Assembly: GCF_006538365.1 (NCBI RefSeq)
Contig: NZ_BJKN01000002.1
Span: forward strand, 523,119 to 587,118
Length of the DNA stretch: 64,000 nt
Direction: 5' to 3'
Origin: Moorella sp. E308F
GTDB taxonomy: Bacteria > Bacillota > DSM-521 > Neomoorellales > Neomoorellaceae
Below, piece by piece: positions 32,815 through 41,894 of this stretch (positions are counted from its first letter, which is position 1; each line of letters begins with the position of its first letter). The notes under the pieces are model-generated. The model saw only the letters and a program-made list of their open reading frames with translations. It did no database searches and was not told the DNA's origin. The position numbers and the translations under genes are program-made.

Positions 32815-32904
32815 CAAACCCTCCTCTGGATAATTTCAGGTTTGATGTTAGTATTACCCAATTAAGCCCGTAAAATACCCTCAGCAATAAACCTTTATTA
32901 AAGT

Positions 32905-33687
32905 TTATCGATGTTGATAACCTAAATGCTGGCCAATTTGCAGGGCAACCTGAACAACAGCGGTAGCCAGTTTACCTGCCATCAACTCTGGCGGCATCCG
33001 GTTGGCTGGACCTGCAACACTTACGGCGGCTATAACTTTATTTTCATGGTTAAATACTGGGGCGGCAACGCAACGAACCCCTTCCTCCCTCTCCCCGTGA
33101 TCCAGGGCAAAGCCCTGGCGGCGGATTTTTTGCAACTCTTCCCGCAGCTGGATAGGATCGATGATTGTTGTGGCAGTATAAGGGAAGAGGGGAACTTCCC
33201 GGAGAAACATATTTAACTGGTTTTCACTTAAATAGGCGAGGAGGACTTTTCCTGCGCCGGTACAGTAAGCTGGGGCGCGGGTACCCGGCCGCGCCAGCAT
33301 CTTGATGATGTTACTGGACTCGACCTGGTCAATATAGACGACTTCATATTTATCTAAGATCGCCAGGTTGGCCGTTTCATTAAAATCGTCTACCAGCTGG
33401 TGTAATGCCGGCCGGGCTATGGACCGGATGTCCAGGCTGTAAAGGGCGCGGTTGCCAATCTCAAAGGCTCTGATTCCCAAGCGGTAGCGGCCCTGGTAAG
33501 GTTCCTGCTCAACCAGACCATGGGCCGCCAGGGCATTTAACAACCTGTGAACAGTACTTATATTCAGCCTGAGTTCGGCACTGATGGCCGAAAGCATCAT
33601 GGGGGAGCCTTCCCGGGCTAGGGTTTCCAGGATGGCCAGGGCCCGGTCAACGGCCTGGACTCCCTTTGTTTTATTAACCCTCGTCAC
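32905..33687 (-). CDS. IclR-family regulator
   Basis: A 260-residue regulator. The winged HTH is at residues 10-70 (QAVDRALAILETLAREGSPM, then ISAELRLNISTVHRLLNAL). The ligand-binding domain follows, with the family motifs GAGKVLLAYLSE, RRQGFALDHGEREEGVRCVA and VSVAGPANRMPPEL. It starts at a GTG with GGGGGG upstream. It is a close paralogue of the IclR gene at 35669-36478; the two flank an FMN enzyme gene and probably control it. Ligand unknown. Confidence 0.92.
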   Translation of the reverse strand: MTRVNKTKGVQAVDRALAILETLAREGSPMMLSAISAELRLNISTVHRLLNALAAHGLVEQEPYQGRYRLGIRAFEIGNRALYSLDIRSIARPALHQLVDDFNETANLAILDKYEVVYIDQVESSNIIKMLARPGTRAPAYCTGAGKVLLAYLSENQLNMFLREVPLFPYTATTIIDPIQLREELQKIRRQGFALDHGEREEGVRCVAAPVFNHENKVIAAVSVAGPANRMPPELMAGKLATAVVQVALQIGQHLGYQHR

Positions 33688-33808
33688 CGGTATATCCCCC
33701 CCATGTGAAGATTAACGCATCGGCATCCAAGATATTTCGACTATCTTTCCGTGTTTCCAGAAAACCAGAAACTCCGGTCGGACAACCCGAACAAAGCAGT
33801 ATTCTCTA

Positions 33809-35449
33809 CTAACTGAGCAGGATCTTTCGGGCAAACTCATCTTGGATATCGGTGATAAAAGGAATGCCGGTTTCGGCCTCAGTTTCCCGGTTAGCAGAAG
33901 CGATGTCATTCCTGGTGATCTGATCCAGAGAGAATTTGCGGGCTCCGGCCATTAATTGCTGCAATCCTGCTGTCAGCTTATCGGCCAGAGTCCAGAAGGC
34001 AATGGCACCGTAAGGAATATTTTTCATTTCTTCAGCGCCGACTTTCTTCTGAACATCATAGTAGCCGGCAAAAATCTCCTCAGCTTTCGTACCTAATTCA
34101 GCCACAGTTTTGGGTAGACTCTCCCAGTTACCGTTGACTTTTGCGCGTCTTTCGGGATGGAGTACACCTTCAATATTGGACCCGACAAAACCAGGAATCA
34201 TTAAGGCTCGTCCCATACATACCAGCTTAACGTAGGGCGCACCCAGAGCTAAAGCTTTGAAAATATGGTCTTCCCTGGCCAATCCGCCGGCAAAGGCCAT
34301 ATCGACAACTTTCTTACCCCTGGCAGCTAACAGGCTGGCATATTCATAGGCTTTAGAATGAAGCAGAATGGAGGGGACGCCCCAGGTCTCCATCATGTTC
34401 CACGGGCTCATTCCGGTACCGCCGCCTGAGCCGTCTACGGTAAGCAAATCAAGTTTCGCATCAGTAGCGAGCTTGATAGCCATAGCCAGGGCTTCCATAC
34501 CATAGGAACCGGTCTTCAAGGTAATCCGCTTGTAGCCCAACCCACGGAGGTACTCAATGGCTGCCATAAAGTTTTCTCTTACCTGGTCAAAGCTGGTGAG
34601 ATCTGTATAGCCTAGGCGGCTGTGGCGGGCGAATGATTTGAGGGCTCCACTCTTAAAGGCTTCTTGCACTTCCGGAACGGTCGGATCCGGATCGACTACA
34701 TAGCCCCTGTTCTTTAAGAAGATAGCATAGTCGAGATCGGTAACCTGAATTTCTCCGCCGATATCCTTGGCGCCCTGACCCCACTTCAGTTCCAGAATGA
34801 CCTTATCGCCGTATTTCTCAATGACGTATTCAGCAACACCGTTGCGGGTGTCTTCTACGTTCATTTGGACAATTATGGCGCCATATCCATCATAGTATTT
34901 CAAATAGGTCTGAATACGCCGATCTAATTCCGGGGCTTTAACAATCCTACCATTTTCAATAACGGCTTCCTTGTCAATCCCGACGACATTTTCCCCAATA
35001 ACGATCGGGATGCCCACTAAGGCAGCACCGATAGAAAAGGAATCCCAGTACTTCGCGGCGATAAAGGTAGAGCCTAATGCTCCCGTCATGATCGGGACTT
35101 TGACTTTGGTTTTTACCTCACTACCAAATTCTGTCTCCACGTTTACATTGGGGAAAATACAGTCATCCGCACTATTAGAGAGGCCCTTTGTCAGGCCGTA
35201 TGCGCCGTAGTTGTATCCAAGGATTCTCAAGGAGTTATAAGAAATTCCTACATGGGTTGTGTTTGAGCTTCCGGCCGTAACAGTACCAAAATCCCGCGGA
35301 TAGAGGAGCTTGCGTCCAACAATACTGGCCATCCAGGTCTCGCATTTCCCCTGGCAATCTGCCCGGCACAATGTACATAAACCTGATTCTGCCGGATTAC
35401 CGCGATTAACGGTTCCCAGGACATCATTTTGTTTTGGCCACTGAATCAT
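33809..35449 (-). CDS. FMN-binding glutamate-synthase-family protein
   Basis: A 546-residue protein. A cysteine cluster near the N-terminus (CTLCRADCQGKC) may bind an Fe-S cluster. The remainder is the glutamate synthase FMN/2-oxoglutarate domain: VPIMTGALGSTFIAAKYW, VDGSGGGTGMSPWNMMETWG as the FMN phosphate loop region, and AFAGGLAREDHIFKALALGA. It lacks the glutaminase domain. Relatives include the archaeal-type GltB central domain and methylamine-glutamate N-methyltransferase subunit C. The reaction here is not known. Neighbours are two IclR regulators, which suggests inducible use in catabolism of an N-containing or methylated compound; that is inference. Confidence 0.88.
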   Translation of the reverse strand: MIQWPKQNDVLGTVNRGNPAESGLCTLCRADCQGKCETWMASIVGRKLLYPRDFGTVTAGSSNTTHVGISYNSLRILGYNYGAYGLTKGLSNSADDCIFPNVNVETEFGSEVKTKVKVPIMTGALGSTFIAAKYWDSFSIGAALVGIPIVIGENVVGIDKEAVIENGRIVKAPELDRRIQTYLKYYDGYGAIIVQMNVEDTRNGVAEYVIEKYGDKVILELKWGQGAKDIGGEIQVTDLDYAIFLKNRGYVVDPDPTVPEVQEAFKSGALKSFARHSRLGYTDLTSFDQVRENFMAAIEYLRGLGYKRITLKTGSYGMEALAMAIKLATDAKLDLLTVDGSGGGTGMSPWNMMETWGVPSILLHSKAYEYASLLAARGKKVVDMAFAGGLAREDHIFKALALGAPYVKLVCMGRALMIPGFVGSNIEGVLHPERRAKVNGNWESLPKTVAELGTKAEEIFAGYYDVQKKVGAEEMKNIPYGAIAFWTLADKLTAGLQQLMAGARKFSLDQITRNDIASANRETEAETGIPFITDIQDEFARKILLS

Positions 35450-35481
35450 TGCTTTTTATCCCCCGCTTCCAATAGGTTTTT

Positions 35482-35521
35482 GCTTTCACCGCTCCGATGC
35501 CAATTATCATACGGTGAAAGC
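35482..35521. promoter_or_regulatory. Inverted repeat upstream of the FMN enzyme gene
   Basis: GCTTTCACCG (35482-35491) and CGGTGAAAGC (35512-35521) are perfect inverted copies with centres 30 bp apart, about three helical turns. They lie 33 bp before the FMN enzyme start. The half-site is related to TTTCACTATGT found at 35584 and 36551. Likely an IclR operator. Confidence 0.6.
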
Positions 35522-35668
35522 CGCTTTCGCAGCCTCCGGATTTAATTTTAGTAGGGGGGATCATGCTTGTCAATGAAAGATTCTTTCACTATGTAAAAAA
35601 GAAAAGTACCCAGAATATTGTATACATAATAGCTAAATTAAAACTGATTTAACCTATGAAACCAAATT

Positions 35669-36478
35669 TCATTTTAAATCATTACCTGCGTACCCCAAAC
35701 GTTTAGACATCTCCCGGGCTACGCTAAGGACGATATCTACCAGCTCATTATTTAAATAATAGTTTGTAATCCGGGTATCAGGCCCGGAGACACTGATGGC
35801 AGCTACCACTTTACCCTCATGGTTACGGATGGGCGCAGCCACACAGCGGACATTTTCATCCCTTTCCCCCAGGTCAATGGCATAACCCTGGCGCCGGATG
35901 CGCTGCAGTTCCTTTTTTAGGATGGCTACATCGGTAATTGTCTCACTTGTATACTGCTCCAGCTGGACGCCGGCAAAGAGCTTATCCAGCTCTTCATCAG
36001 TTAATGAACTGAGAAGCATTTTGCCGGAACCGGTGGCGTGGGCTGGACCACGGCTGCCCACCCTGGCAAACATGCGGACAATTACAATATTGTTGGATTC
36101 CACCTGGTCGATGTAAACTACGTCCCGGTCGTCGAGGATGGCCAGGTTGGCTGTTTCATTGCAGCGCCGTACCAGTTCTTCCAGGAAGGGCCGGCCGATG
36201 GTTTGCAGGTCCTGGGCATAGAGGGCGGTTTTACCCATGGCAAAGAGTTTTAAGCCCAGTTTGTAACGGCTTGTTTCTGGTTCCTGCTCGATGTAACCCT
36301 TGACGATAAGGGTGCTCAGTAGACGGTGGACGGTGCTTATATTTAACTGGACTTTATCAGCTAAGTCGCTAATGGCCATGGGTACGCCGGCTTCGGCCAA
36401 GGCATCCATAATGGCTAAAGCCCTTTCTACTGCCTGAACGGTCTTGCTCTCTTCAGCATTGTTTTTTTCTCTGGCCAT
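35669..36478 (-). CDS. IclR-family regulator (paralogue)
   Basis: A 269-residue regulator with the same order of features as the IclR protein at 32905-33687. HTH: QAVERALAIMDALAEAGVPM, then LADKVQLNISTVHRLLSTL. Effector domain: GSGKMLLSSLTDEEL, RRQGYAIDLGERDENVRCVA, ISVSGPDTRITNYYL. Many stretches are identical between the two. It is upstream of the FMN enzyme gene in the same orientation. A TTTCACTATGT box lies in its own promoter region (36551-36561), which fits autoregulation. Confidence 0.92.
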   Translation of the reverse strand: MAREKNNAEESKTVQAVERALAIMDALAEAGVPMAISDLADKVQLNISTVHRLLSTLIVKGYIEQEPETSRYKLGLKLFAMGKTALYAQDLQTIGRPFLEELVRRCNETANLAILDDRDVVYIDQVESNNIVIVRMFARVGSRGPAHATGSGKMLLSSLTDEELDKLFAGVQLEQYTSETITDVAILKKELQRIRRQGYAIDLGERDENVRCVAAPIRNHEGKVVAAISVSGPDTRITNYYLNNELVDIVLSVAREMSKRLGYAGNDLK

Positions 36479-36600
36479 TTAAATGATCTCCTTTAAAAGT
36501 AATATGATGGCAGTCTTATCAATAGTTATTTTTTAAATGATGAAAAAGGTTTTCACTATGTTTTAATTTTAGTTCGCTAGAGGTTAACATGTCAAGAGAA

Positions 36601-36627
36601 AAATAAAAAACCCGCTTACAGCGGGTT
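36601..36627 (-). terminator. Terminator after the zinc-ribbon gene
   Basis: AACCCGC-TGTAA-GCGGGTT on the minus strand followed by TTTTTATTT. It starts inside the last codon of the gene. Confidence 0.8.
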
Positions 36628-36823
36628 ATTTGCGGGTGAGAAGATCGCACTGAATCATGCCCTCATAACATTCGTTGCACAGGAACTGGCCGCAGGTTGG
36701 ACAGATACGCATATCAGGAGGATTGGTTTCCAGGCAGTCGTAACAATAAGCAGTATCGCAATGGTGACAGATAATACCCTCCACGTTCCTGGCTTTACAG
36801 CGGTCACAAACTGGTATCTTCAT
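36626..36823 (-). CDS. Small zinc-ribbon protein
   Basis: A 65-residue protein starting at the ATG at 36823 (GGAGGT 10 nt upstream). It has ten or more cysteines in paired CxxC motifs: CDRCKARN, CHHCDTAYCYDC, CPTCGQFLCNEC. The spacing suggests two or three treble-clef or RING-like zinc sites. No enzymatic part. Monocistronic, with a strong terminator. Function unknown; such proteins often mediate protein or RNA contacts. Confidence 0.75.
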   Translation of the reverse strand: MKIPVCDRCKARNVEGIICHHCDTAYCYDCLETNPPDMRICPTCGQFLCNECYEGMIQCDLLTRK

Positions 36824-36907
36824 AACTGACCGCACCTCCTTCTACATTATTTTTATTTCGCTGTAATGCTGTTAAGTTCCTGCCGGTAGCTATCAAACCC
36901 CGCAAAA

Positions 36908-36933
36908 ACAAAAAGCTCCTCTCAAGGAGCTTT
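36908..36933 (-). terminator. Terminator after pduL
   Basis: AAAGCTCC-TTGAGA-GGAGCTTT stem followed on the minus strand by TTGTTTTTG. Confidence 0.7.
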
Positions 36934-36969
36934 ACGAACCTTAATTTAAAGTTTACAGTCAAGCTGCTA

Positions 36970-37584
36970 TTAACCCACCATGCTTAGTACTTTTTCTCCT
37001 GCGGGGGCTAGCACCTGAACGATGTCGTCGTTATTTAACAGACAGGCGTTGGCTTCGTCGGTATCGACGTGGAACTCAAGACGGTAATTGGGATGGACAC
37101 GTACTAGGACGTTCTGGAAGACCAGCCCGCGTTCGCCTCCTACCCGTACATTTACCCTATCCTTATCCTTCAGACCATAACGCCTGGCTTCATTAGTGGG
37201 CATATGAATGTGGCGTAGGGCCATGATGACGCCGTGATTAAGGGTTACTACCCCTGCTGGTCCGACTAGGACACATCCGGGAGAACCTTCATGATCTCCT
37301 GAATCGCGAACGGGAGGGTTAACACCCAGTTTAAAACAATCGGTCCGGGATAATTCCACCTGGCTGTACGAACGAAGGGGACCGATGATCCGGACTTTTT
37401 CCAGCACACCCTTGGGTCCTACTACGGTAACTGTTTCTTTGGACGCAAATTCACCCGGTTGGACCAGATCCTTTACTTTCGTTAGTTCATAGCTTGGGCC
37501 AAAGAGAGTCTGGAGATGTTCCCTGGTGAGATGCACATGCCGTCCGGATACGCCTACCGGCACTTCAAACAGGAATTTTTGCAT
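36970..37584 (-). CDS. pduL: Phosphate acyltransferase PduL (phosphotransacetylase)
   Basis: A 204-residue PduL protein. The two beta-barrel repeats carry the family zinc ligands: VGVSGRHVHLTREHL near the N-terminus and ALRHIHMPTNEARRYGL in the middle, plus LEFHVDTDEAN near the C-terminus. It converts acetyl-CoA and phosphate to acetyl-phosphate and CoA. Moorella lacks a classical Pta and is known to use PduL proteins for this step of acetate formation. It has no N-terminal encapsulation peptide, so it is probably cytosolic and not tied to a microcompartment. No ack gene is adjacent. Transcribed alone. Confidence 0.93.
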   Translation of the reverse strand: MQKFLFEVPVGVSGRHVHLTREHLQTLFGPSYELTKVKDLVQPGEFASKETVTVVGPKGVLEKVRIIGPLRSYSQVELSRTDCFKLGVNPPVRDSGDHEGSPGCVLVGPAGVVTLNHGVIMALRHIHMPTNEARRYGLKDKDRVNVRVGGERGLVFQNVLVRVHPNYRLEFHVDTDEANACLLNNDDIVQVLAPAGEKVLSMVG

Positions 37585-37717
37585 TTTAACTCCTCCCCCT
37601 TACTCATCCCGGATGTCCGTAATAACCATTCGAGGCTAAAATTCTACCGTTCAACCTTATTATAGAACCATTCGGCGGCAGACGCAAGGGGGATGGTATA
37701 TATTCGCAATCTTAAAT

Positions 37718-37882
37718 TTATGTGGCCTTCTTTTTGGCTTGCCGGCCCTTTAAGATGCAACCCTGGCAGTGACCTTGACAGTTGCCGTTGAGCAGGGTCC
37801 GGCAGCGGGGGCAACGCATCAGCCGGGGGGTATGCACCGGGTAGCCGCACCGGGGGCATTTCTGGGAGCAACTTGTTACCAT
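37718..37882 (-). CDS. 54-residue cysteine-rich (zinc-ribbon) protein
   Basis: A short frame with GGAGG 8 nt before the ATG. The protein opens MVTSCSQKCPRCGYPVHTP, continues with MRCPRCRTLLNG, and has a third cluster CQGHCQGC before a basic tail (KGRQAKKKAT). Three Cys pairs suggest one or two zinc or Fe-S sites. It begins 37 bp after the feoB stop in the same direction. Small cysteine-rich proteins encoded after feoB are known in Firmicutes as Feo accessory proteins, but this one has no transmembrane segment, so the function is only suggested by position. Confidence 0.75.
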   Translation of the reverse strand: MVTSCSQKCPRCGYPVHTPRLMRCPRCRTLLNGNCQGHCQGCILKGRQAKKKAT

Positions 37883-37918
37883 ATCTCATTCCTCCTTACC
37901 GGCTGGCTTACTGGCTGG

Positions 37919-39763
37919 TTAAATCAAAATCTGGGATATTAGTCCACCAATCAGGAAGGCCAGGAAGAGGATTGACGGCCAGATAATGATTCCTTCACGC
38001 CAGCCGCGCTCTTTAAAAATGACCAGGGCCGAGGCAATACAGGGGACGAAGATAGTGATGGTCACCAGGGCTACCAGGGACTGGGGCGGTGTCAGAGGAA
38101 GGCTATATAGACCGGCAGCCCCGAAATCCCGACGGACAAAACCCATGATAAAGGCGGTGGCCGTTTCTTTGGGTAGTTGCAGCCAGTTTACGGTAAGGGG
38201 CGAAAGCCAATTTTGCAAAGTATCTAAAAGGCCGGTAACCTGCAAAATACCGATGAGAAGGGCACCGCCGGCAAATAAGGGGGTAGCTTCCTGGATAAAG
38301 TTCCTGGTCCGGGTTGCCGTCTTTTTCAGGACATTAACAGGCTGGGGTAACCTTAGGGGCGGTATGTCAATTAAAAGATCGCTGGGTTTCCCGGGCAACA
38401 GCCGGTTTAAAACCGTCCCGGCGAGAACCAGAATGCTGGCCACGATGATGACATACAGGAAGGTATAGCCGGGTCCCAGGCGTCCCAGCATGCTGGTGAT
38501 TACCGCCAGTTGGGCTGAACAGGGTATGGCCATGGCCAACAAGAAGGTGGCAATGCGGCGTTCCCTTGGACTGGCCAACAAACGAGTGGTAATGGTAGCC
38601 GCGGTGACACAGCCAAAGCCCAGGATTATGGGAATAATCCCGCGACCATTTAATCCCAGGCGCATGAGCACCCGGTCCACCAGGACGGCTATCCGGGGCA
38701 GGTAACCGGAATCCTCCAGGGCCGACAGGCTCAGGTAAAATCCCAGGACCAGGGGAAGCAGCAGGCCCAGGATATAAGTTACCGTCATGGTAAGGATACC
38801 AAATTCACCTATTAAAAGGGTTCCCAGGATGGAAGATAGTGGTATCCTGGAACCAATAAAATTACGGATAAATGGTTCATAATAGCCCTGCATGATGCCC
38901 TCTTCAGTGATGCCCACCACTGTCTGGGCCACAAAGACGCCGATAAATTCATAGAGTATCCACAGGGTTAAAATTAACAAAGGAATACCCGTAATGGGCA
39001 GCATCATCCAGCGGCTGAGGCGGGTACTCCAGGAAGCCCCGGCGTTAGTTTCCTGGACTACTGCTGCTACTATGGCATCAACCCGGCGCCGCCGGGCCAG
39101 GTAGATCTCTTCCTGCCTGTCCATGGGTTTCACCCGGTGGCGGGCGGCAACAAAGGGGTCGCCTTCAAGGATAAGTAAAGCTTCCGCACGGTTGCGGGTC
39201 TTCTTTTCCAGCAGGGGCAACATTTTTTCCAGCTCGGGCAGGCTGTGGCCTTTGCGGGCGCGAGCAACGGCCTGTTTGATTTCCTCAAACCCCTGCTTTT
39301 TTATCGCTACCGTAGGGATAACGGGTACCCCCAGCAACTCCTCCATTTTCTGAACATCGATCTTGATTCCCTGCCGGGCGGCTTCATCGATCATGTTCAG
39401 GGCGACTACCATGGGAATACCCATGTCAATGATCTGCTGGGTGAGGAAAAGGTCCCGGTCCAGGTGGACGGCATCAACGACATTAATGACGATGTCGGCT
39501 GCCAGGATGACGTCCCGGGCCACTTTTTCTTCTTCATTAAAGGAAGAAACGCCGTAGACGCCGGGCGTGTCCAAAATAAAGTCATTCCCTATCCGGGCAT
39601 GACTGATTCCCAGGGTGGTGCCGGGAAAGTTGGAAACATCCACGTAAAGGCCGGTGAAGGCATTGAAGAAGACCGATTTGCCGACATTAGGATTACCGGC
39701 CAGGACTATCTTGCGCGCGCCTGCGGGTATATTTAACTCACAATTAAGATCGTGGCAGGCCAT
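37919..39763 (-). CDS. feoB: Ferrous iron transporter FeoB
   Basis: A protein of about 614 residues. The N-terminal G domain has G1 GNPNVGKS, G2 NFPGTTLG, G3 DTPGVYG and G4 NMID. A helical GDI-like spacer follows. The membrane part has the Gate motifs PCIASALV and AIPCSAQLAVI with about nine hydrophobic segments. It imports Fe(II), driven or gated by GTP. It starts at the ATG at 39763 with GGAGG 7 nt upstream and overlaps the end of feoA by 20 bp. At about 614 residues it is a short FeoB variant. Fur-like boxes lie upstream of feoA. Confidence 0.94.
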   Translation of the reverse strand: MACHDLNCELNIPAGARKIVLAGNPNVGKSVFFNAFTGLYVDVSNFPGTTLGISHARIGNDFILDTPGVYGVSSFNEEEKVARDVILAADIVINVVDAVHLDRDLFLTQQIIDMGIPMVVALNMIDEAARQGIKIDVQKMEELLGVPVIPTVAIKKQGFEEIKQAVARARKGHSLPELEKMLPLLEKKTRNRAEALLILEGDPFVAARHRVKPMDRQEEIYLARRRRVDAIVAAVVQETNAGASWSTRLSRWMMLPITGIPLLILTLWILYEFIGVFVAQTVVGITEEGIMQGYYEPFIRNFIGSRIPLSSILGTLLIGEFGILTMTVTYILGLLLPLVLGFYLSLSALEDSGYLPRIAVLVDRVLMRLGLNGRGIIPIILGFGCVTAATITTRLLASPRERRIATFLLAMAIPCSAQLAVITSMLGRLGPGYTFLYVIIVASILVLAGTVLNRLLPGKPSDLLIDIPPLRLPQPVNVLKKTATRTRNFIQEATPLFAGGALLIGILQVTGLLDTLQNWLSPLTVNWLQLPKETATAFIMGFVRRDFGAAGLYSLPLTPPQSLVALVTITIFVPCIASALVIFKERGWREGIIIWPSILFLAFLIGGLISQILI

Positions 39764-40022
39764 AGGCACGCCTCCTTACCGGGGATTTGACCGGATACGG
39801 GGCGGAGACAGGTTCAACGGTTATCTTTTGGGCCAGGCCCCTGCCGATGGCTATTTCTTGGCGGTTTTTGGCCACGATAATGGGGCCGCCAGGAATGACA
39901 CTGGTACAGGTGATGAGTTCCCCTTCACTGATGCCGAAACGGATGGCCTGGGCGCGAATGCCCCGCCCCGGCAGGGACAGGATGCGACAACGTTGTCCTT
40001 CCCGTGCTTCATCCAGAGTCAT
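39744..40022 (-). CDS. feoA: FeoA domain protein
   Basis: A 92-residue SH3-like FeoA protein (LDEAREGQRCRILSLPGRGI, then ISEGELITCTSVIPGGPIIV and EIAIGRGLAQKI). It assists FeoB in Fe(II) uptake in the cytosol. RBS GGGAGGG; it overlaps feoB, so both are translated together. First gene of feoAB plus the small Cys-rich gene. Confidence 0.9.
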   Translation of the reverse strand: MTLDEAREGQRCRILSLPGRGIRAQAIRFGISEGELITCTSVIPGGPIIVAKNRQEIAIGRGLAQKITVEPVSAPYPVKSPVRRRAYGLPRS

Positions 40023-40083
40023 GATCTTTCCCTCCCTGCTACCAATTTTTATGCGCGAATCCCTGCTTGATGCTGTCCGAGTA

Positions 40084-40146
40084 AATGATAAAGATTATCA
40101 ATGGGCTTCTATAAATATCTTAAGACAAATGAGAATCAATGTCAAT
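40084..40146. promoter_or_regulatory. Fur-like boxes before feoA
   Basis: AATGATAAAGATTATCAATG (40084-40103) is nearly palindromic and similar to the Fur box. A second AATGAGAATCAATGTCAAT segment follows at about 40128-40146. Both lie upstream of feoA, where iron repression would be expected. Confidence 0.5.
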
Positions 40147-40166
40147 GGGGTGGCAAAGAAAAAGGC

Positions 40167-40979
40167 TCACTTTTTGGTGACGCCTTCGCGGCTGATAACA
40201 CAGCGGATGTCTTCAGCCACAGGTAAGTGATAGGACTGGCAGAGCTGGACCAGGCGGGAAGTTGTCCGTTCCCCCAGGTAATCTTCCAGAGCCTTTAAGT
40301 CGAGATTGCTGGTTATTACTGTCGGTAGTTCGTTGATTAAACGATAGTTTATCAAGGAATAAATTTTATTACATGTCCACTCGGTATAATTATGGGCACC
40401 CAGGTCGTCTAGGATCAGGACAGCCACTTTCCGGGCCGTATCGATGAGTTCCAGCTCCGTCTGGTTGCCTTCCTGGGGCCGGCGGTCATAGGTGGCCCGG
40501 ATGGCATCCAGCAAATCAGGAACAACGGTAAAAAGAACTTCTCGGCCAGCAGCCGTTAAAGCATTGGCAATGGCAGCTGCCAGGAAGGTTTTGCCGCTCC
40601 CTACGGGTCCAAAGATAAAGAGGCCGCGACCACGGGTTTCCTGGCGGTAGGTGGCGACAAAACGCCGGGCAGCTTCCAAGCAGCGACGGGCGCTTTCGTA
40701 GTAAGTGGTACCCGTAAGTTCGTCGTTTAAGGTACGGGAGTAATACTTAAGGTCAAAGTTTTGAAAGGTATACCTGCTCAACTGGGGTGCCAGGTTGGCT
40801 GCCCGCAGGCGGTTTTGCCAGGCCCTTTGCTGCATGCAGCGGCAGCGATAAGCCCGGCCGTCGCGGATGATAAGGCCCCGGTCCTGGCACAGGGGGCACT
40901 GGAAAGTCGGTAACTCCACTGGTCCTTCCTGGCCTTTATTTTTAGTTATTAATTGAGGGGGAATATGTATCCTTTCCAT
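40167..40979 (-). CDS. DnaC/DnaI-like helicase loader ATPase
   Basis: A 270-residue AAA+ protein. The N-terminal zinc-binding part reads FQCPLCQDRGLIIRDGRAYRCRCMQQ. The ATPase has Walker A GPVGSGKTFLAAAIANAL, Walker B VAVLILDDLGAHN, sensor-like VITSNLDLKAL and an Arg finger region ERTTSRL. It probably loads the replicative helicase DnaB, as DnaI does in B. subtilis. A DnaD-like gene precedes it by 27 bp, forming a two-gene primosomal operon. The host context (not the mobile element) argues for a chromosomal role. Confidence 0.88.
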   Translation of the reverse strand: MERIHIPPQLITKNKGQEGPVELPTFQCPLCQDRGLIIRDGRAYRCRCMQQRAWQNRLRAANLAPQLSRYTFQNFDLKYYSRTLNDELTGTTYYESARRCLEAARRFVATYRQETRGRGLFIFGPVGSGKTFLAAAIANALTAAGREVLFTVVPDLLDAIRATYDRRPQEGNQTELELIDTARKVAVLILDDLGAHNYTEWTCNKIYSLINYRLINELPTVITSNLDLKALEDYLGERTTSRLVQLCQSYHLPVAEDIRCVISREGVTKK

Positions 40980-41006
40980 GGGCTGGCCTGTACCCCTCCC
41001 TTAACT

Positions 41007-41747
41007 TTACGGGTTAAGCCGGTAGAGCTCACGGTATTTATCCTTCCGGGTGGATGAGCTGGAAGGGCGGGTAGAACGGGTTTTCTTTGTTTTTAGTTTT
41101 TCATCGTAGGCCATAGCTTCGGCAACGGTACGGATATTATGGCGTTGCCAGTCCTTTAAAATGGAGTCAATATAACGAAAGTTAAGGATGCCTCGCAATA
41201 CAGCCCGTCGCAGGGCTTCCTGTAATAATTCAATGGGTATCTGGTCGTCCTGGCACCAGGCTTTCAGTTGCTCGCTTTCCAGGGGAGACAGGGGGCGGCC
41301 GAACTCCTTTTCAAAGGCTTGGTACAATTCTCCCTGCCGGGCAGCTGTGGCAGTCGTTTCCTTTTGTACCTCTGTAACTGTGTTGTAATCATCCAAAGCT
41401 ACTTGAATTAATTTAGTCCAGAGGGGTGTAAAGGAAAAGATATTTTGCCAGCGGCCCAGGGAATGATGGTAATAGGGTTCGACAGCTAGGAGTTTTTTTT
41501 CAATAATAGAAGCGATTAAATTCTTTACTTCTTCACTATCCAGGTTCATGTACTGGCTGATTTTTTCCGGGGTGGGAAAACGTTCATCTTCCACCTGGCG
41601 CCAGTGCAGGAGATGGATTAAAACCATCATTTCCGCTTCTGTCAGGCCCAACCGGGCATAAAACTTGATAAGCAGGTCAGGGATAACCAGGCTGCCTGCT
41701 TCTAACAGGGCTGTTGCCAGCGTCTGGAAATTATTATTACTAGCCAT
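41007..41747 (-). CDS. DnaD-domain primosome protein
   Basis: The start is at the ATG at 41747 with GGGGGAGGGTAGGT just upstream. The product is about 246 residues. The N-terminal winged helix (LTEAEMMVLIHLLHW, then TPEKISQYMNLDSEEVKNLI) is followed by the DnaB_2/DnaD C-terminal domain (LYQAFEKEFGRPLSPLESEQ, ending in YIDSILKDWQRHNI with the YxxxIL-W motif). The basic Ser/Thr tail may bind DNA. It works with the downstream helicase loader in replication initiation or restart. Confidence 0.88.
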   Translation of the reverse strand: MASNNNFQTLATALLEAGSLVIPDLLIKFYARLGLTEAEMMVLIHLLHWRQVEDERFPTPEKISQYMNLDSEEVKNLIASIIEKKLLAVEPYYHHSLGRWQNIFSFTPLWTKLIQVALDDYNTVTEVQKETTATAARQGELYQAFEKEFGRPLSPLESEQLKAWCQDDQIPIELLQEALRRAVLRGILNFRYIDSILKDWQRHNIRTVAEAMAYDEKLKTKKTRSTRPSSSSTRKDKYRELYRLNP

Positions 41748-41894
41748 ACCTACCCTCCCCCTGGTAACTCCTAGCAGTACTCTATTATACCATCGACCAA
41801 TACTTCTGGCCAAATTTAATCAGGGATTGTTAAAGGCATTGCTCATAGCTAAATATGGATTATAATTATCTTAGTTAAGTGGAGGTAAAATCCC

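Noticed and set aside
37644-37889. 81-codon minus-strand frame between feoB and pduL
   Set aside because: The same DNA in another frame encodes the Cys-rich protein with a proper RBS; this frame is Pro/Leu-rich noise.
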